NCBI RefSeq assembly: GCF_009602425.1
Contig: NW_022259170.1
Coordinates: 257,705-321,704, forward strand
Source of the DNA: Actinia tenebrosa
Lineage: Eukaryota > Cnidaria > Anthozoa > Actiniaria > Actiniidae
Direction: 5' to 3'
DNA length: 64,000 bases
Of the stretch, positions 35,194 to 47,352 are shown piece after piece; the first letter of the stretch is position 1; each line of letters begins with the position of its first letter. Both the position numbers and the translations under genes were made by a program. The notes beneath the pieces were generated by a model that saw only the letters and a list, made by a program, of their open reading frames with translations, made no database searches and was not told the DNA's origin.

Positions 35194-38100
35194 AAAANNN
35201 NNNNNNNNNNNNNNNNNNNNNNNNNNNNNNNNNNNNNNNNNNNNNNNNNNNNNNNNNNNNNNNNNNNNNNNNNNNNNNNNNNNNNNNNNNNNNNNNNNNN
35301 NNNNNNNNNNNNNNNNNNNNNNNNNNNNNNNNNNNNNCCCCCCCCCCCCATAGATAATACACAAATACTGTTACAATATTGTTGCATGATTTTAACCTGA
35401 AACCAAAATCATGGTAGAGTTAAACTCTTAAGGAAAGAAGAACCTCCCTTATTCCCACTCGGAATGGGGACATCCCCATCCCCCTAGCACTTTTGCATTT
35501 TGTGTAAACTTATCCAAAACAATGGTAAAGTTAAGTAGAACTACCCTTATAGGAAAGGAATTTAGTCTCTAGCCTCTCCCCTCCCCCAAGCATTTTAACG
35601 GGTTCCATCAAATCAAATCAAATGTTTTTGTACTTCTGTTATATTAAAATCCTACCTAGGGGCTGAAGAGTTCTGCGTGACTTCTGATACACCAAAAGAT
35701 GGCAGCGAATAGAATCTCGTAAGGCTGTCGGTGTTGTTGCCTCGTCTTGTGGAGGGCAGAAGAGAGGAGGGGAAATGTAAAGGATCGAGAGAACCACCCA
35801 AATGCTCACCAGTAACGTGAGACTCGGGCATTTTAGCAGCGTTCTTCTCGGTGACTGGTATCCATGATAGCGGAACAAACTCGTCTATAAAGAATAGAAT
35901 AATTAAAGCAAGCGGAATGACTATTGCTGAGTTTAAATCAGCCAATAAGAGTCTGTGAATCTCATTATTTCCTCCAAGTGATGGTCAAACACTGACCACC
36001 ATGTAAAGTCAGCCAGAAAGATTTTTATTGAAAACTTGCGATTTAGAGGATGAAAAATTCCGCAAGACAGAAAATGACGTCAAGTAAGACCCAGCAAATA
36101 ATTACAAAATTGTTTGATTGATCTCAATTGAATTATGAGTGAAATGAGAAATCAGTGAATAAATAAATAATAATAATAAAAAAAAAGAATGAAAAATTAG
36201 ATTGATGGATGGATCAATGTGTAAAATAAAAGAATAAAAGATTTGAAAGTTGTCAATAAAACTGTGTGCAATATCTGTGAAGTTAATTAGAGAAGAGGAG
36301 AGGAGAGGAGAGGAGAGGAGAGGAGAAGAGAAGAGAAGACACTTTTTTAACACTCAGGTCAAACGTCGACTTTCACACGAGCCGAACGTAATTGAAACAA
36401 CGGATAACAAAACGGTGTTTTCGATGTCATTAGGTTCGGCTCATGTGAAGTTTGACCTTAGTCTTACCTGCTTTATCAATATTCGTATCTTTCCCTAATG
36501 AAGGATGTGGGTCTATGATTTCTGCCTGGCGATTTGGGTATCCCTGCAAGGTGTGTCGGTCCAAAGACACCGGAGGCAAGCTTGTAAACTGGTCCAGTCC
36601 TGTGTTCTTCATACGTGACTGAAAACGCCGATATGATTCTTCGAAATCCTGTTCAATTTAAGATTGTAAGTCAGCAATATTTTACCCAGATCACGTGTCA
36701 TTTTCTTGAGTATTGTTTACCAATAAGGCTCGAGAAGATACATTCAAACAAGGAAGGGAATGGCATGATCTAGAATGGGAACCATGACACCCAAACTGAA
36801 AAGGTTTACTGTCATTAACAATGAAACATTATTGTTGAAAGCGCCTTTTAANTTATACACTAATAAGCTAAAATCAAATAGAAAATGGGTCATTAAGCCT
36901 GGTTTCCACCACGACGCACAACGAAAACTGACATATACAAACGCAGTCCTTCGAGTTAGTAAACCCCTTTATATTTGGGTAGAAAAAAACAATCAGTTTG
37001 CGTATACAGCTATTTCAAAAAAAAAAAAGGTTGGTGAAGGTCTTGTTGCATATTGCATATCAAGACCAAACTGCACTATGGGTGATGTGAATTCAATAAG
37101 CAAAAGGTCACAACGATATAATGATTTCCTAAACTTTATATCCATGTTTTTCCTGCATATTTCCTTCTGTGCTGAGATTCTTTGACATATGAATATAAAA
37201 CATTTCAAGCTTAGTAAGCAAGATGCAGCATGCAAGATGCAGCATGCAGCTGCAACAAAACCTTCACCAACCTGTTTATAGCTGTATCATTATGCTTGTT
37301 TGCTTTGCTAATGAAAAAACCAGGCTTAAAGTATATTTTACCTTTGCTTTCTTTTCCAGCTTATCAAAAATGTCTTTAGTATTAGCGATCAGCTCCTGCG
37401 TATTTGCTGTGTCATTCATGAAGCTATTTGTTTCAGAGTCCTGTTGATTTGTTCTCGGGGCAAACGCAATTGAAGTCTTTGCTGGGATTGGCTCGACGGG
37501 AGGGCTGGGCAAAGTTAAATCGTGTATATCAGACCTACATCGATAAACAAACGAAGAAGTGTGACAAACTGATCTTTCNATTAATAACTGCGACTGCATT
37601 GCTTGCTCTGTTCACCGCAATACCTGTCAAAAATGAAACAAGTGCTCATTCTACTACCCTAACCTTCCCATAATGCTTACTTGCCATTGCAAATCTATTG
37701 CTCCCTATCCCAATCCCCTCATAATGCTTCATGCACGCGATTGCAGCACTGAGCTGAGCAAAAATCTGCACTATAGAATGACTGTTATTAATCTTGCGTT
37801 CTGAATGGTTTGAGGCGCATGCATTATGAGAGCACACAGCACATGCGCGCACATTCTATTTCGTCATTCAAACAACTAGCTTGCTGGGCTGTGTGCAATT
37901 ATAAAGCACTTGGGGAGCAGAACACTTGAGAATTACTTCCCCTAACACTTCTCTCGTATTCTGCCACCCCACGCATGCTTTATAGCTGCACACACAACGC
38001 GTGCGTGTTTTCTAAGTTTTCAGTAATTGAGGTGCAAGCATTTATATACAAGACTGAGAAGATGAAGTCATCCTCAAGCCATAAACTCGTATAACAAGCA

Positions 38101-41100
38101 CGCATCTCCAGGTTTGACAGCATACTAGTCCGTCCAATATTATACCCACCACATATACATGATGCATGATGTCACATATGCAAAGGTTAAAGGAGTTGAT
38201 AAATGAAAAACAAACTGCGATGGAAATTGAATACTCACACTGACGCCTCGCTCATCCGTTTGCGTTCCAGTTCCATCCTAAGGACTGAAGAAAATCATGC
38301 AAATAAATCAATCAATATATGCAAGAAACCGAGGCCCAATACTGTCCCCAAACAAAACTCAATGGTGACATTACGAGAAATTTTATATACGGCGATATTA
38401 GCAGATGGCAGATAGATCATTGGTCATTCTAGATCCAAGAATAGCTGGAGTGACTGACGTGTTTTATTATTGTTCTCGTCAAAACAAGGAGATTTGTATT
38501 GACATATTCAATGTTGTTCGTAGTTGACGAAACTATTGCAAAAAGCCTTGAGTATTCATGTTTAATAGTCCCCTTCAAAGTTCCTTGCGCCATCTTTGCA
38601 TCGATGCAATGATAGAGACATGTGAATAATTGTCCAAGGTGTTAAAAAAGGTCTCTATCATTGCATGCTTACCGTTCATCTTGCTTCGATGCAAGGGCAT
38701 GGCTACCTTTCAAGATGGCGCAGGGAACTGTGAAAGGGACTATTCCTTGAAAAAATAAATATATGGTAGGCACTCTTAGAAAATCCTAATATTACTAACA
38801 TGTTTGGGTGTGGTGTAAGGCAGCTCTAAGGTCATCTAGCTCGTGTTCCATCTCTTTTTGTCTTAGTAAGTGTTCTTCATAGAGTCTTTGGTATTCAGCA
38901 CACCGTTGACTCTGAAAAAGAAAATATAAAATTGTTTTCTGTATTGAAGTTATCTAGTACGGAGAAGCATAATGCAAAAGTACAGATATACGGTTTTTCT
39001 CCAACCAGAGCGCAACAATTATGATTTTGTATAACGAATTATTTCACAAAGGAAAAACATCGTCTCTCATTTAAGACCCGGAAGTCAGTGTTCCGTGATT
39101 GGTTTAAAGGATGTCGTCAATTCCGTACCGTGACAGTATTGTGTGTCGTGACCGTGACGGTAACGTTACTAAGCATTTTCATTGGCAAGCAGGGATTTCG
39201 CGCGCTATGATTGACTCAAATGATATCGTCAATATTCCATACCGTTAACGTGCCGAGCTCTTACGAGCCTGATAAGCATAAGAGCGTAAATCATCACTGG
39301 GAAATTCAGCGAAGCATAAGCACAAGCACAAGCATAAGAAGAACGGAACGCTTATGTCGTTAGTCAGGACCAGGTTACACACTCATACGAAACCTGCTTT
39401 TACCTCCTGTTGTAATCTAGCTTCAAGTTTTCGTTGTTTATCTTTAAGTAGTTTTTCCTTATTCTTGGTATCGTCTTTGACCGCCTTTAATTCGTTACGC
39501 ACCGAAACCTTGAAATATCAAAAACATTAGACAAAGAACGATGACATCTTCTTGTGACAAATAATCAAGGACCGCGGACCAGCCTAAAAAGTGTGTGTGT
39601 GGGCCAAGATTGGGAAATAAGAGACTACTATGGGAAAAAATGGGCAGGATCAGATTGGAAAATATTAGAGATTATAGTATAGGAAAAGGTAAAATGGGGG
39701 CAGGGGGATGGTGAAGGGACTATACCACAAAACCCCCCCCCCCCCCCCCCCTGGTCTCTGCGCCTCCTGATAATTACATTATAATTAGTTTTGAATCAAA
39801 GGGGATGAAGTGGTATTGGTCTTGTCTCTGGACTCTCATGCGAGTAGAGTTTGTTAAGTTTTTTTATTGACTTGAACTTGAGAGTTGTTAGACTTACCAG
39901 TTCCGCAGAAGGTTTTGATAGTTTTTCTTTCAACTCTTTTATGGTTTCTTCATTAACTGTAAACATATTTAGGTTCTAGTTAAAGTCAATGGTACAAGCA
40001 AGGGAGTCAAGGGGAGTGGTGGGGATGGCCCCCCCCAAAAAAAAGAAAATTGATGTTTCCATTTTATTTTTCATTTTTCATTTTAAAAAGTTGAAATTGA
40101 AAGAAAAATTATATTTTATGCTATGATGGGATAGCAGAAAAGCCCCAAGTAACTAAAAAACCCAAAGCAAAGAAGACCTATCCCTTTTATCTTTCTTTTC
40201 AAATCATCATTTTTTGACCTCGCTCCCCCAGCCCTAGGACACCTGCTATCCCCTGATTACTACAACAAAATTAATATAAAAGACAAGTAAAAATAAACGA
40301 TTTGATTGTGGTCTTGGTACCTCTGTCTTTGTTGCTTTGTTCTTCCAGACGACTATCAAAGGAAAAAAGTTGTGAATTAGAAATACCTTTTTGTTGAATT
40401 GCAGTAACCTTATGTACAAACTATGGGAAGATAAAGCCCAACATATAATAGCTTTCTTGTATTCTGATTGAAGAGAATTAAATGCTAAACAATAATCCTT
40501 TTTGTACTTACTTCTGTAGCTCATCCTTCTCTTTTCGTAACATTTGTTCATTATCTTTTACTGTTCTATAGTCCCTTACCTATGCATTAAGATGTATTGG
40601 GTTATAAGCAGGATAGGTCAGTATCACTGGTATAATGTTAGGCAAACGTTCTCTATCACTTGAGGATATCCATTGTCTTGACAAATCTGACAATGCCTGA
40701 ACTGGGACTTGTCCATTCAAATCTTTGCCTATGACTAAGCTAAAACTAATTTGTCCTGTTATCATGACCAGCGACTGATCGGCCATTATTTTAAGCCCCT
40801 GGGTTCCATCTGAGTACTATTTAATAAAATAAATTTTACTGTTTGTCAAAGTTATACAAGTCTATGGAGATGTGATTTGCAGTATGTTTTTAATCGCTCA
40901 TAAGTCACAGGTGGGGAGGGGATGGGTGAATGAATAACAAAGGGTCTCTAAAGAGCACTTAAAAAAACTGTACCTCATCTAGTTTCTGTAGCAGTGTGTC
41001 TTTTTGTTGCTGGAGAGTAGCAATGTTGTACTTGGCTGCCTCAAACTGATTCTAAAATTCAAATACGTTTTTCAGTAAGTTGATAACCTCACCAGAAATT

Positions 41101-44100
41101 GCTAAATACAGGCTTTGCATCATTATGTTATGGCAACCATGACAGGAGGCAGGAATAACTGAATCTGGTCTAATCTGGTCTAATTTGGTCTAATTTGGTT
41201 TACATGTGAAAGAATTCAGTTTCTCAGGGGAAATTTTTTTTCTTCAACTAGCATTTACATAGAAGTATGCAAATACATTAAATGTGGTCATACTTTTAGG
41301 TCTTTTAATGCAGGTCTTACTAAAATGCAAGTCTTGCTATAAAAACTTATTTTAAAAATCTTTTTGCCTTGCTTTCTTTAACCAAAAATATAGTGCAAGG
41401 AACATAAACCTTCCCAACTTTACCATGATGTTGCAATACTTACCCTGGAGTAATTTAATACCTTATTTCCTATTGATAGTAGTTTTACACACACCTGCAT
41501 CTGCCTCAGCTGCTCTTTTTTCCCCTCTAATTCATCATAGTATCCCATGTAGGTTGATTTGCTTCTCTCAAAACTTTCTTTATCTTCTACATGCAAAAAT
41601 AGGTTTATACAATGTAGCTTCCTAAATGATGAGGGTTCTTTGAGAGTCAGAACAGAACATCAAATGCAGAGGTAGTGTGTGCTAGTGAAAAGTGTCTCCA
41701 ATTAGTGTGAAAGTGCTAGAAAGACCAGACACTTCAGTAAATATCTAATTTTTAAAGTCAAGGCATGGAAACATCAGCCTTCTTTATTCGAAAAAATTAC
41801 TAATTGAAGGCATGGTCATGTAGTTACCTACTGAAGGCAGAGAAAGGGTACAATGATTAAGCAGCTTGGAAGGTCAGGGTAAATGTAAGAGGGAAAGGCT
41901 TATTGCTGATTTATCAGATGAGTAAATTCATTCGAAATTCAGCAGTAGAGAGCAACACAAATACCTCACACTAAATTATGTGATATCAAAAAACTTTACC
42001 CCTGCAACACACTTACGTTTTATCTGGGCCTCTCTTAATTCTAGATCATGGAGTCTTTTTTGGTAACTTTCTTGGTGTTGCAATTTATATCTAAGTTACA
42101 AAAACAAGATGCCATTCTTTTTAACCAAGAGATCTTAGTACATGAATTACTTCATCTATATTCCACTATACATGTAGTCCTACGATTGCAGGACACACAA
42201 TTAACTTTTAAGCCCACTAGCAAAACCTTGCTAGTAAGTTTTGTTCTCATTAGGCAAACATTTCAAAGTCACTAGCATTATTGGATGCAGTGAATAACAA
42301 GCTTTACTTGATGTGGGTTCCAAACTTTTCAGTCCTTCAATTTCTGGACTATGGTCATACTCCCAAAACTTAGTTAGATCTTTTGTCACTAACTAAATAC
42401 AAAATTTCACCCACATTTTGCAAGTTTGCAAGTGTTAATTTTGTGCCCCGAGATTGGATTATCCAAAACACATGGTTCCTACCTTTGAATTTCATCCTCA
42501 ATTTTCTGATGACACCTCTTTTCCTCATCTTTTAGAGCNAATTCCCTGGTTTTAATTTTCTCAGCTTCATTCTTAAGCCTTTCTTCTTCTAATTGTATAG
42601 TCCTGTATATCAATTCTTTATTTAATAAAAACATTTTCAAGAGTAGAAAAATCAAATGCTTTTAAATATACAACAAAATGAAATCCATTAATCTAGACCT
42701 TGATGCCAAATTTGCATGCTGGCCAAATTGCAGTCAATAAATTGTGGTGTCTACCTCATTTTTGGTAATTAAAAGATATGCATTTGAAATGACTTGAAAT
42801 GGTAAATGGAATGAAATAATATTATCACTTTAAGTGAAGTTCTTGTCTCATCTTGAATTCATTTTCCTGATCTTTTGCTGTCTGCATTTCTTGAAGGATA
42901 TTTTGTCTCTGACTATATGCTTCTTCCTCTTGAATCTGAAAAAAAAAAAAAAAAAGAAAAGATATCTAAAATGATAAATCAAATTTATTGAGCCCTGAAA
43001 CAATATCTTGGCTGATCAAAGTCAGTGCACAGTCTACGTGTACTAACAGATCAAATCCAAATGGAGTTTGTTGAGGAAATTATACTGTAATTCTGAAGAA
43101 CCCAGAGAAAAACTCAAGAAAAAAATTGAGGGAGATCGACCTAAAAAAACTCTACTTGTACTCTACTAACAGATCAAATCCAAATAAAGTAAGTTGAGGA
43201 AATTATACTGTAATTCTGAAGAACCAAGAGAAAATTTCAAGAACAAAATCAAAGGAGATTGACCCAAAAAACTCTACTCATATTATGTGATGTCAAATCC
43301 AGGAAACAAACCCAAAACCCCAAAGAGGTGAATTCATTACTGCTAGACCCTCCTTGATCTTGTCTTAAACAGCCCTTAGGCTGATCTAAGTCAGAGAACA
43401 GCTACAGTAGCTCACAGATTAAGTTGGAATTTATATATTATATAAACAATCATTTACCTTTTGCTGTCGGTACTGTAGATCAGTAAGTTCCTTTTCTTTT
43501 AATCGTAACATTTCAGCCTTCAAAGAATAATCTTTTTCCATCTATTGATTTAAAACATGACCATTATTTAAGGAGTTTGATTTTTTTTATTATATTGCAT
43601 CTATGATAGGAAAACAGGAAAAGAAAAAAAAAAAGGACAGGGAGAGAGGGAGGAGTGGAGAGAAGGAAAGAAAGGAAAGGAAGGGGAGGAATGAATGGAC
43701 AAGGGAAACGTATTGTTCTTATTAAATTTTAGCCTGCTTTGCAGACTCAACTTTGTTATATTCAGAGAACTCACCAAAAAACAGTTGAATATTTAAAAAT
43801 AAAGTATTTCTTGGCAAGATTTCNGAGTGTAATAAAAATCAAGTCTGCAAAGCAGGCTAATTTAATATTAAATAATTTAAACATGTACATGTAGGTAAAG
43901 ATAATTTGTCACATACAAATAGAATGGCAACACTGTACTTCACCTGTTCTTTGGCTATCTTTATTTCTCTTTGAAATCTTTCTTTCTCTTCAAGGCGCAT
44001 GCTTGCAAGTGCTGAAGCCTTGTATTGCTTGATCTTAGTAAAATAAACCCAAATCAAAACCAAATAACTTTCTTTTTAAGCTTTCTTAGTTAATTGTAAT

Positions 44101-46805
44101 ATTAATTGTAAATTGAAATTTGATATGCTTACAGAGCAAAGTGCAAAAGTATGACCACATTTTAATGTATTTGCATACAGTACTTCTATACACTGGCTTT
44201 TTTTTGCCAAACAAGTATTTGCACGCTTCATTTGGTAAAACCAGCCAGCTTTGCAATGAAATGCGTCAGTTTAATGTACATGCAAAGAAGTATACGAATA
44301 CATTAGATGTGGTCATACTTTTGGTGTTGTGCTGTAATGGCTTCAATATTTTGCTACGTAGTTTCCCTTACAGCTACATTTACAGTGTACATGTACAGTA
44401 CACACCTCTGCCTCTAGTTCAGCTTTCTTTCTCTCGTCATATTTTCTCTGGAATTCAGCTATTTTCTGTTCTGCTTGTGAACCCCATGCTTCATTTTCCT
44501 TTTCAGCTTGTTCTGAGAAAGCTTGATCAATAAACTGTAGCTTTTCAGCTTACATGTAGAAGAAAAAAAAATACAATATCTATAAGCAACCACATTAATT
44601 ATTTTGTTAACCTCAATCAATTGGGTTCAATTTATTGGCCAGAATCACACATCACAAATGGTTGTATTTTACAAAGACATACCAATAGATGGAGATCTTA
44701 TAGAAGCAGACTCCTCTGTTTGTATTGCCATACTACTCTGTGTCGTTTGGCCATGCTGGGATAGAAGCTGTGACATTATTTCCCAAAGAAAGCCTGTTGA
44801 TGTTAAAAAAGTAATTTGACAGTCTGGCTGTTAACTGGTCCATTTTTAAACAGTTTGTTAACCTGGAAGAAAAACTTTACCTTTGGTCTTTAAAAGTAAC
44901 AATAACTTTTCATTTTTCTACCAAACTTAGCTTTGCCTTTTCTTGAAAAACTAAAATAGCGCTAAACATTATTTCTTACTCCTACAAAGGTGGAGGGGGG
45001 AGGTTTGTTTGAACCATCGAACCACCCCTAGCGACAGGCCTAGCAATAGGCAACTAATCTCCTAATTCCTATTTTGTTTTTTATAANATGCAAGGCTCTC
45101 CTGTCTCTGGCTGTTAAGTTAAGAACTGAAATCGCTTTCATTTCCTATATACTTGGTACACTATGGATCCAGTTCAATACTATGCCCAGGAATTGTTTTA
45201 AGTTATAAATTTAAAACAGTTTTTTTGGAAACAAAAGTTAACTAACTTACTTTTGGATTTGATCTTGCTAGACAAAGAACATTCCTATAAAACAAAAAAG
45301 GTTATGAATTCTCTTTGAGATGTATACAGTTATACTGCACATTTATCATACGTACAGTATGACTGTAATAAGTGCTAAATGTGCACAAAATAAGTACTAA
45401 AAAATATTATTATTTTTATTAATGTACCTCATCTAGGCAGCAGTTAGAGGCAAACATTTAAAAAAATGAAATAAAATGGGACTTTATAGTGGTTCTGCAG
45501 AGTTCCAATTCCAATTTAGAGGTTGATTTTTGCTGGGGTGGGAGGGTGGGGAAACCAACTTTCTTCACAAATGACCCAAAGTCCTGGAATCATTTTACTT
45601 TTGTGTCCCACATGTATCAATGCATCTTAACTCACTTACCAGTGATTTATATAATTGAGAATCTTTGTCAATTTTGAGTAAATGTAGAAGGTCTCTAACT
45701 GTCAACAGCTGAAAAACAATTAAATAAGCTAAGTTATACACTACAGAAATGATCTATGACATGATGGGAGAGTCAGCCTGAAATATGACATCAATACCTA
45801 AACAAAGTTTACTTTGATATCAAAAATATCCTCTCGTTATTTGAGGGTAAATGAAAGTGCGATTTGAATGGGAACTGAATATCCCATAACCCTTTAAGAT
45901 GAATTTCTCAGATAGCTTGATCAGTATCCCATTATCAACTCTGTAATTCAATTCGGTTCAAGAATCTCCTATCGCCATAGCAACATTCACAGTTTACAAA
46001 CATTGATGTCAGGACACAAATAAACCCTTTTTGTTTCAAAAGGTAATAGAGCTCTGGTCAACATATCAATATCTCTATAGACTCCTTGCAGTATGTCGGA
46101 ATGCAGCTCAATTCGGAGGACATGACAAAAGGGATCCAATTCAGATCACAGGAGATTGAATTCTTTNGTTTTGTCCTCCAAATTGAACTGCTTTGACATC
46201 ACATTCAAGGGGTTNTCTCCCCTCCACTAACCCAACTATCACACATTATAAATTAGATATCAGCACTAGAAATCATTCTTACCTTGTCTTTAGAGGTTCC
46301 ACTCTCAGGAAGAAAAATAGACAGTGTATACTCAAAGTTACATCTCTCTAAGTGATCAACCACTAGACTATTGGCTGCATGATAGAACAAAGATGATTCT
46401 TCTGGGGGCTTTTTTTTGCCATTAGAAAGATTAACCTTGGCTGTTTGCTGCAGCTCAGTCACCAAACGATTCCTTAACTGAGACTAAAAGAAAGAAAGAA
46501 GGAACGCAAGAGGGGGCTCTAGTTTTGAACTCTTGATGTGTACTAGCTTTTATACAGTGTACAGTAGTACAAAAACCCTTATTTTTATAATTTTAAAAGT
46601 CATTTTACATTATTTGTTTTCTAATTTGGTATTAATGCACTATCCTAGCAGAAATGATCAAAATTATGGCTTAATGACAGTTTCTTCTTCAAACTTTTTA
46701 TGTTTCTCATAAACAAACCTTAAGAGAATCAAGGACACCGCGATTTCGGAACGTATGAAACAACTTCTCCCGAAGGTCTTCGGCGCTTAATTCTTCGTCA
46801 GCCAT
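32225..46805 (-). CDS. OFD1: OFD1 orthologue, centriole/centriolar satellite protein
   Basis: Twenty-five exons on the minus strand, from 46719-46805 (start MADEELSAEDLREKLFHTF) to 32225-32264 (end EELTDDGFDWG, stop). The spliced length is 3492 nt, 1163 aa (human about 1012), with all phases consistent. The N-terminus carries the LisH region (NSLVVDHLERCNFEYTLSIF; FLPESGTSKDK), followed by DLLHLLKIDKDSQLYKSL and LAEKLQ-like AEKLQFIDQAF, then long coiled coils to about residue 570, then ELIANTKDIFDKLEKK and SYRRFQSRM. A 1081-nt penultimate-region exon (33957-35037) encodes a Ser-rich linker and a Glu/Arg/Gln-rich helix, then MLQYMQMIQKKKEEEDK, which matches the vertebrate C-terminal motif. OFD1 is needed for centriole length, distal appendages and cilium assembly. 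Family identity is firm; exon borders were found by hand. Confidence 0.93.
32508..32910 (-). mobile_element. tRNA-derived SINE, family 2
   Basis: On the minus strand the head is ccccggttagctcagttggt (clear A-box) with a B-box gtggttcaagcctcagc about 50 bases on. The body ends in caaaggcgct-like sequence (gtaaagtgcctttgattata ... aaagggcgctatataaatca) and an ATTTC-type tail. It lies in the last intron of OFD1, in the same orientation as the gene. Different from family 1. Confidence 0.85.
35198..35337. other. Assembly gap (140 N)
   Basis: A run of N flanked by an AAAAC-type simple repeat on the left and a C-run on the right, within an OFD1 intron. The true length is unknown. Confidence 0.99.
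36292..36340 (+). repeat. GAGAG(GA) microsatellite
   Basis: agaggagaggagaggagagg and similar units over about 50 bases, in an OFD1 intron beside the third palindromic MITE. Confidence 0.85.
36350..36462. mobile_element. Palindromic MITE 'AAACGTCGAACTT', copy 3
   Basis: actcaggtcaaacgtcgact with cacacgagccgaac is matched inverted by gttcggctcatgtgaagttt and gacctta. Its right end lies only about four bases from the splice donor of OFD1 exon 21 (36466-36467). Confidence 0.8.
38567..38745. mobile_element. MITE with ~40-bp inverted ends in an OFD1 intron
   Basis: aatagtccccttcaaagttc and cttgcgccatctttgcatcg are matched inverted by aagatggcgcagggaactgt and gaaagggactatt. Centre around ggtctctatcattgcatg, itself inverted to caatgatagagac. 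Confidence 0.8.
39060..39400. repeat. Unnamed repeat with cacaagcataag runs
   Basis: Contains catatgatt-like paired halves (gattggtttaaaggatgtcg / gattgactcaaatgatatcg, each followed by tcaat-tcc-taccgt) and then short tandem cataagcacaagcacaagca. Probably a degenerate interspersed repeat within an OFD1 intron. Confidence 0.45.
40580..40806 (-). repeat. Dispersed repeat beside OFD1 exon 14
   Basis: On the minus strand ggggcttaaaataatggccg and aaattagttttagcttagtc recur at 51.83-51.99 kb (agggcttaaaatagtggctg; aaattagttttagctaggta). The open frame through it is not an exon. The 3' splice site of OFD1 exon 14 (ATAG at 40580-40583) lies at its very end. Confidence 0.6.
41105..41230. mobile_element. 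MITE 'CATGACAGGAGG', copy 2 (half)
   Basis: ggctttgcatcattatgtta, ggcaaccatgacaggaggca, gaatctggtctaat (in tandem three to four times) and aaagaattcagtttctcagg follow the left half of the 28.25 kb element. The right arm is missing. Confidence 0.7.
41245..41310. mobile_element. Fragment of the 44.1/56.7 kb MITE family
   Basis: agcatttacatagaagtatg, caaatacattaaatgtggtc and atacttttag match the end of the elements at 44.14-44.33 and 56.70-56.89 kb. Confidence 0.55.
42985..43400 (-). mobile_element. SINE family 1 copy with internal duplication
   Basis: Minus-strand head near 43300-43370 (gggtctagcagtaatgaatt; B-box-like gggtttgtttcctgg). A 117-base block (ctactaacagatcaaatcca ... caaaaaactctact) is present twice at about 43035-43155 and 43157-43275. 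Both ends carry the family tail (ccctgaaacaatatcttggc; cagcccttaggctgatctaa). Confidence 0.6.
44140..44330. mobile_element. MITE, family also at 56.7 kb, copy 1
   Basis: caaaagtatgaccacatttt, aatgtatttgcatac at the left is matched inverted by gaatacattagatgtggtca and tacttttg at the right. The inside (cactggcttttttttgccaa, ggtaaaaccagccagctttg, caatgaaatgcgtcag) is shared with the 56.70-56.89 kb copy. Confidence 0.75.
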
Positions 46806-46973
46806 GAGTCAATAGAGTAAGGATTACATTTAAGGTATAAAGACGACGTCTTTTATGCTCCTCAGTGAGAATATCTCCATAATTTTCAGGTATTTTGTTT
46901 TCATGCAGAAACTAAGACGCCATTTTGATTTTTGTGTTCCTCTGCTGGTCTTTTGGTGTGCAGGCGCAGTTAC

Positions 46974-46987
46974 TTTTGGCGCCAAAA
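46974..46987. promoter_or_regulatory. Palindromic E2F-type site upstream of OFD1
   Basis: TTTTGGCGCCAAAA, a perfect 14-base palindrome, equals two overlapping E2F consensus sites (TTTGGCGC). It is about 170 bases upstream of the OFD1 start codon. A functional role is inference from the motif. Confidence 0.45.
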
Positions 46988-46993
46988 ATGTTT

Positions 46994-47001
46994 ATGCAAA
47001 T
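46994..47001 (+). promoter_or_regulatory. Octamer motif upstream of OFD1
   Basis: ATGCAAAT, the POU/octamer consensus, seven bases beyond the E2F-like palindrome. An eight-base match could be chance. Confidence 0.3.
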
Positions 47002-47224
47002 GACCCGGGTAAAATGGTATCTTGGTTTGGCCCTCTATTTAAAAGTTCCGGTACCAAATTTTAAGTAATGTTTAACTTGGCGTCACAAGCTGAAATGCTT
47101 ATACCAAACGGCAAAGGGTGGCTAGAAAATTGGACTTCGCAATAAAGATTATCATATTTAGCTTGGGCATAAAATGTTGGCCATATCCAGAGACTCTCTC
47201 CTCCCGCCCTGTCCATCTCAGACC

Positions 47225-47352
47225 ACTTGTCAATCCCTAGGATATTATTTCTTTGTTTAATGATTTACACGAGAGACACATGGATATGAATCCAACTCAA
47301 ACAAACAATCTTATTCTCAAGGAAATGACACGTTGTCTGACATGGAAAAACA
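47225..47352. mobile_element. Piece of the 62.9 kb MITE family
   Basis: cttattctcaaggaaatgac, acgttgtctgacatggaaaa and acat follow gatactcaagggaatgacac, atggtttgagatgggaaaac of the complete copy at 62936-63127. A similar segment (gatacaactcaaacaacgaa) is at about 60820. Confidence 0.5.

Noticed and set aside
40580-40786. 68-codon minus-strand frame next to OFD1 exon 14
   Set aside because: Lies in a dispersed repeat shared with 51.8 kb and breaks the OFD1 phase.
46855-47064. 69-codon plus-strand frame near OFD1
   Set aside because: Covers the promoter region with the E2F palindrome; no conserved protein and no splice support.
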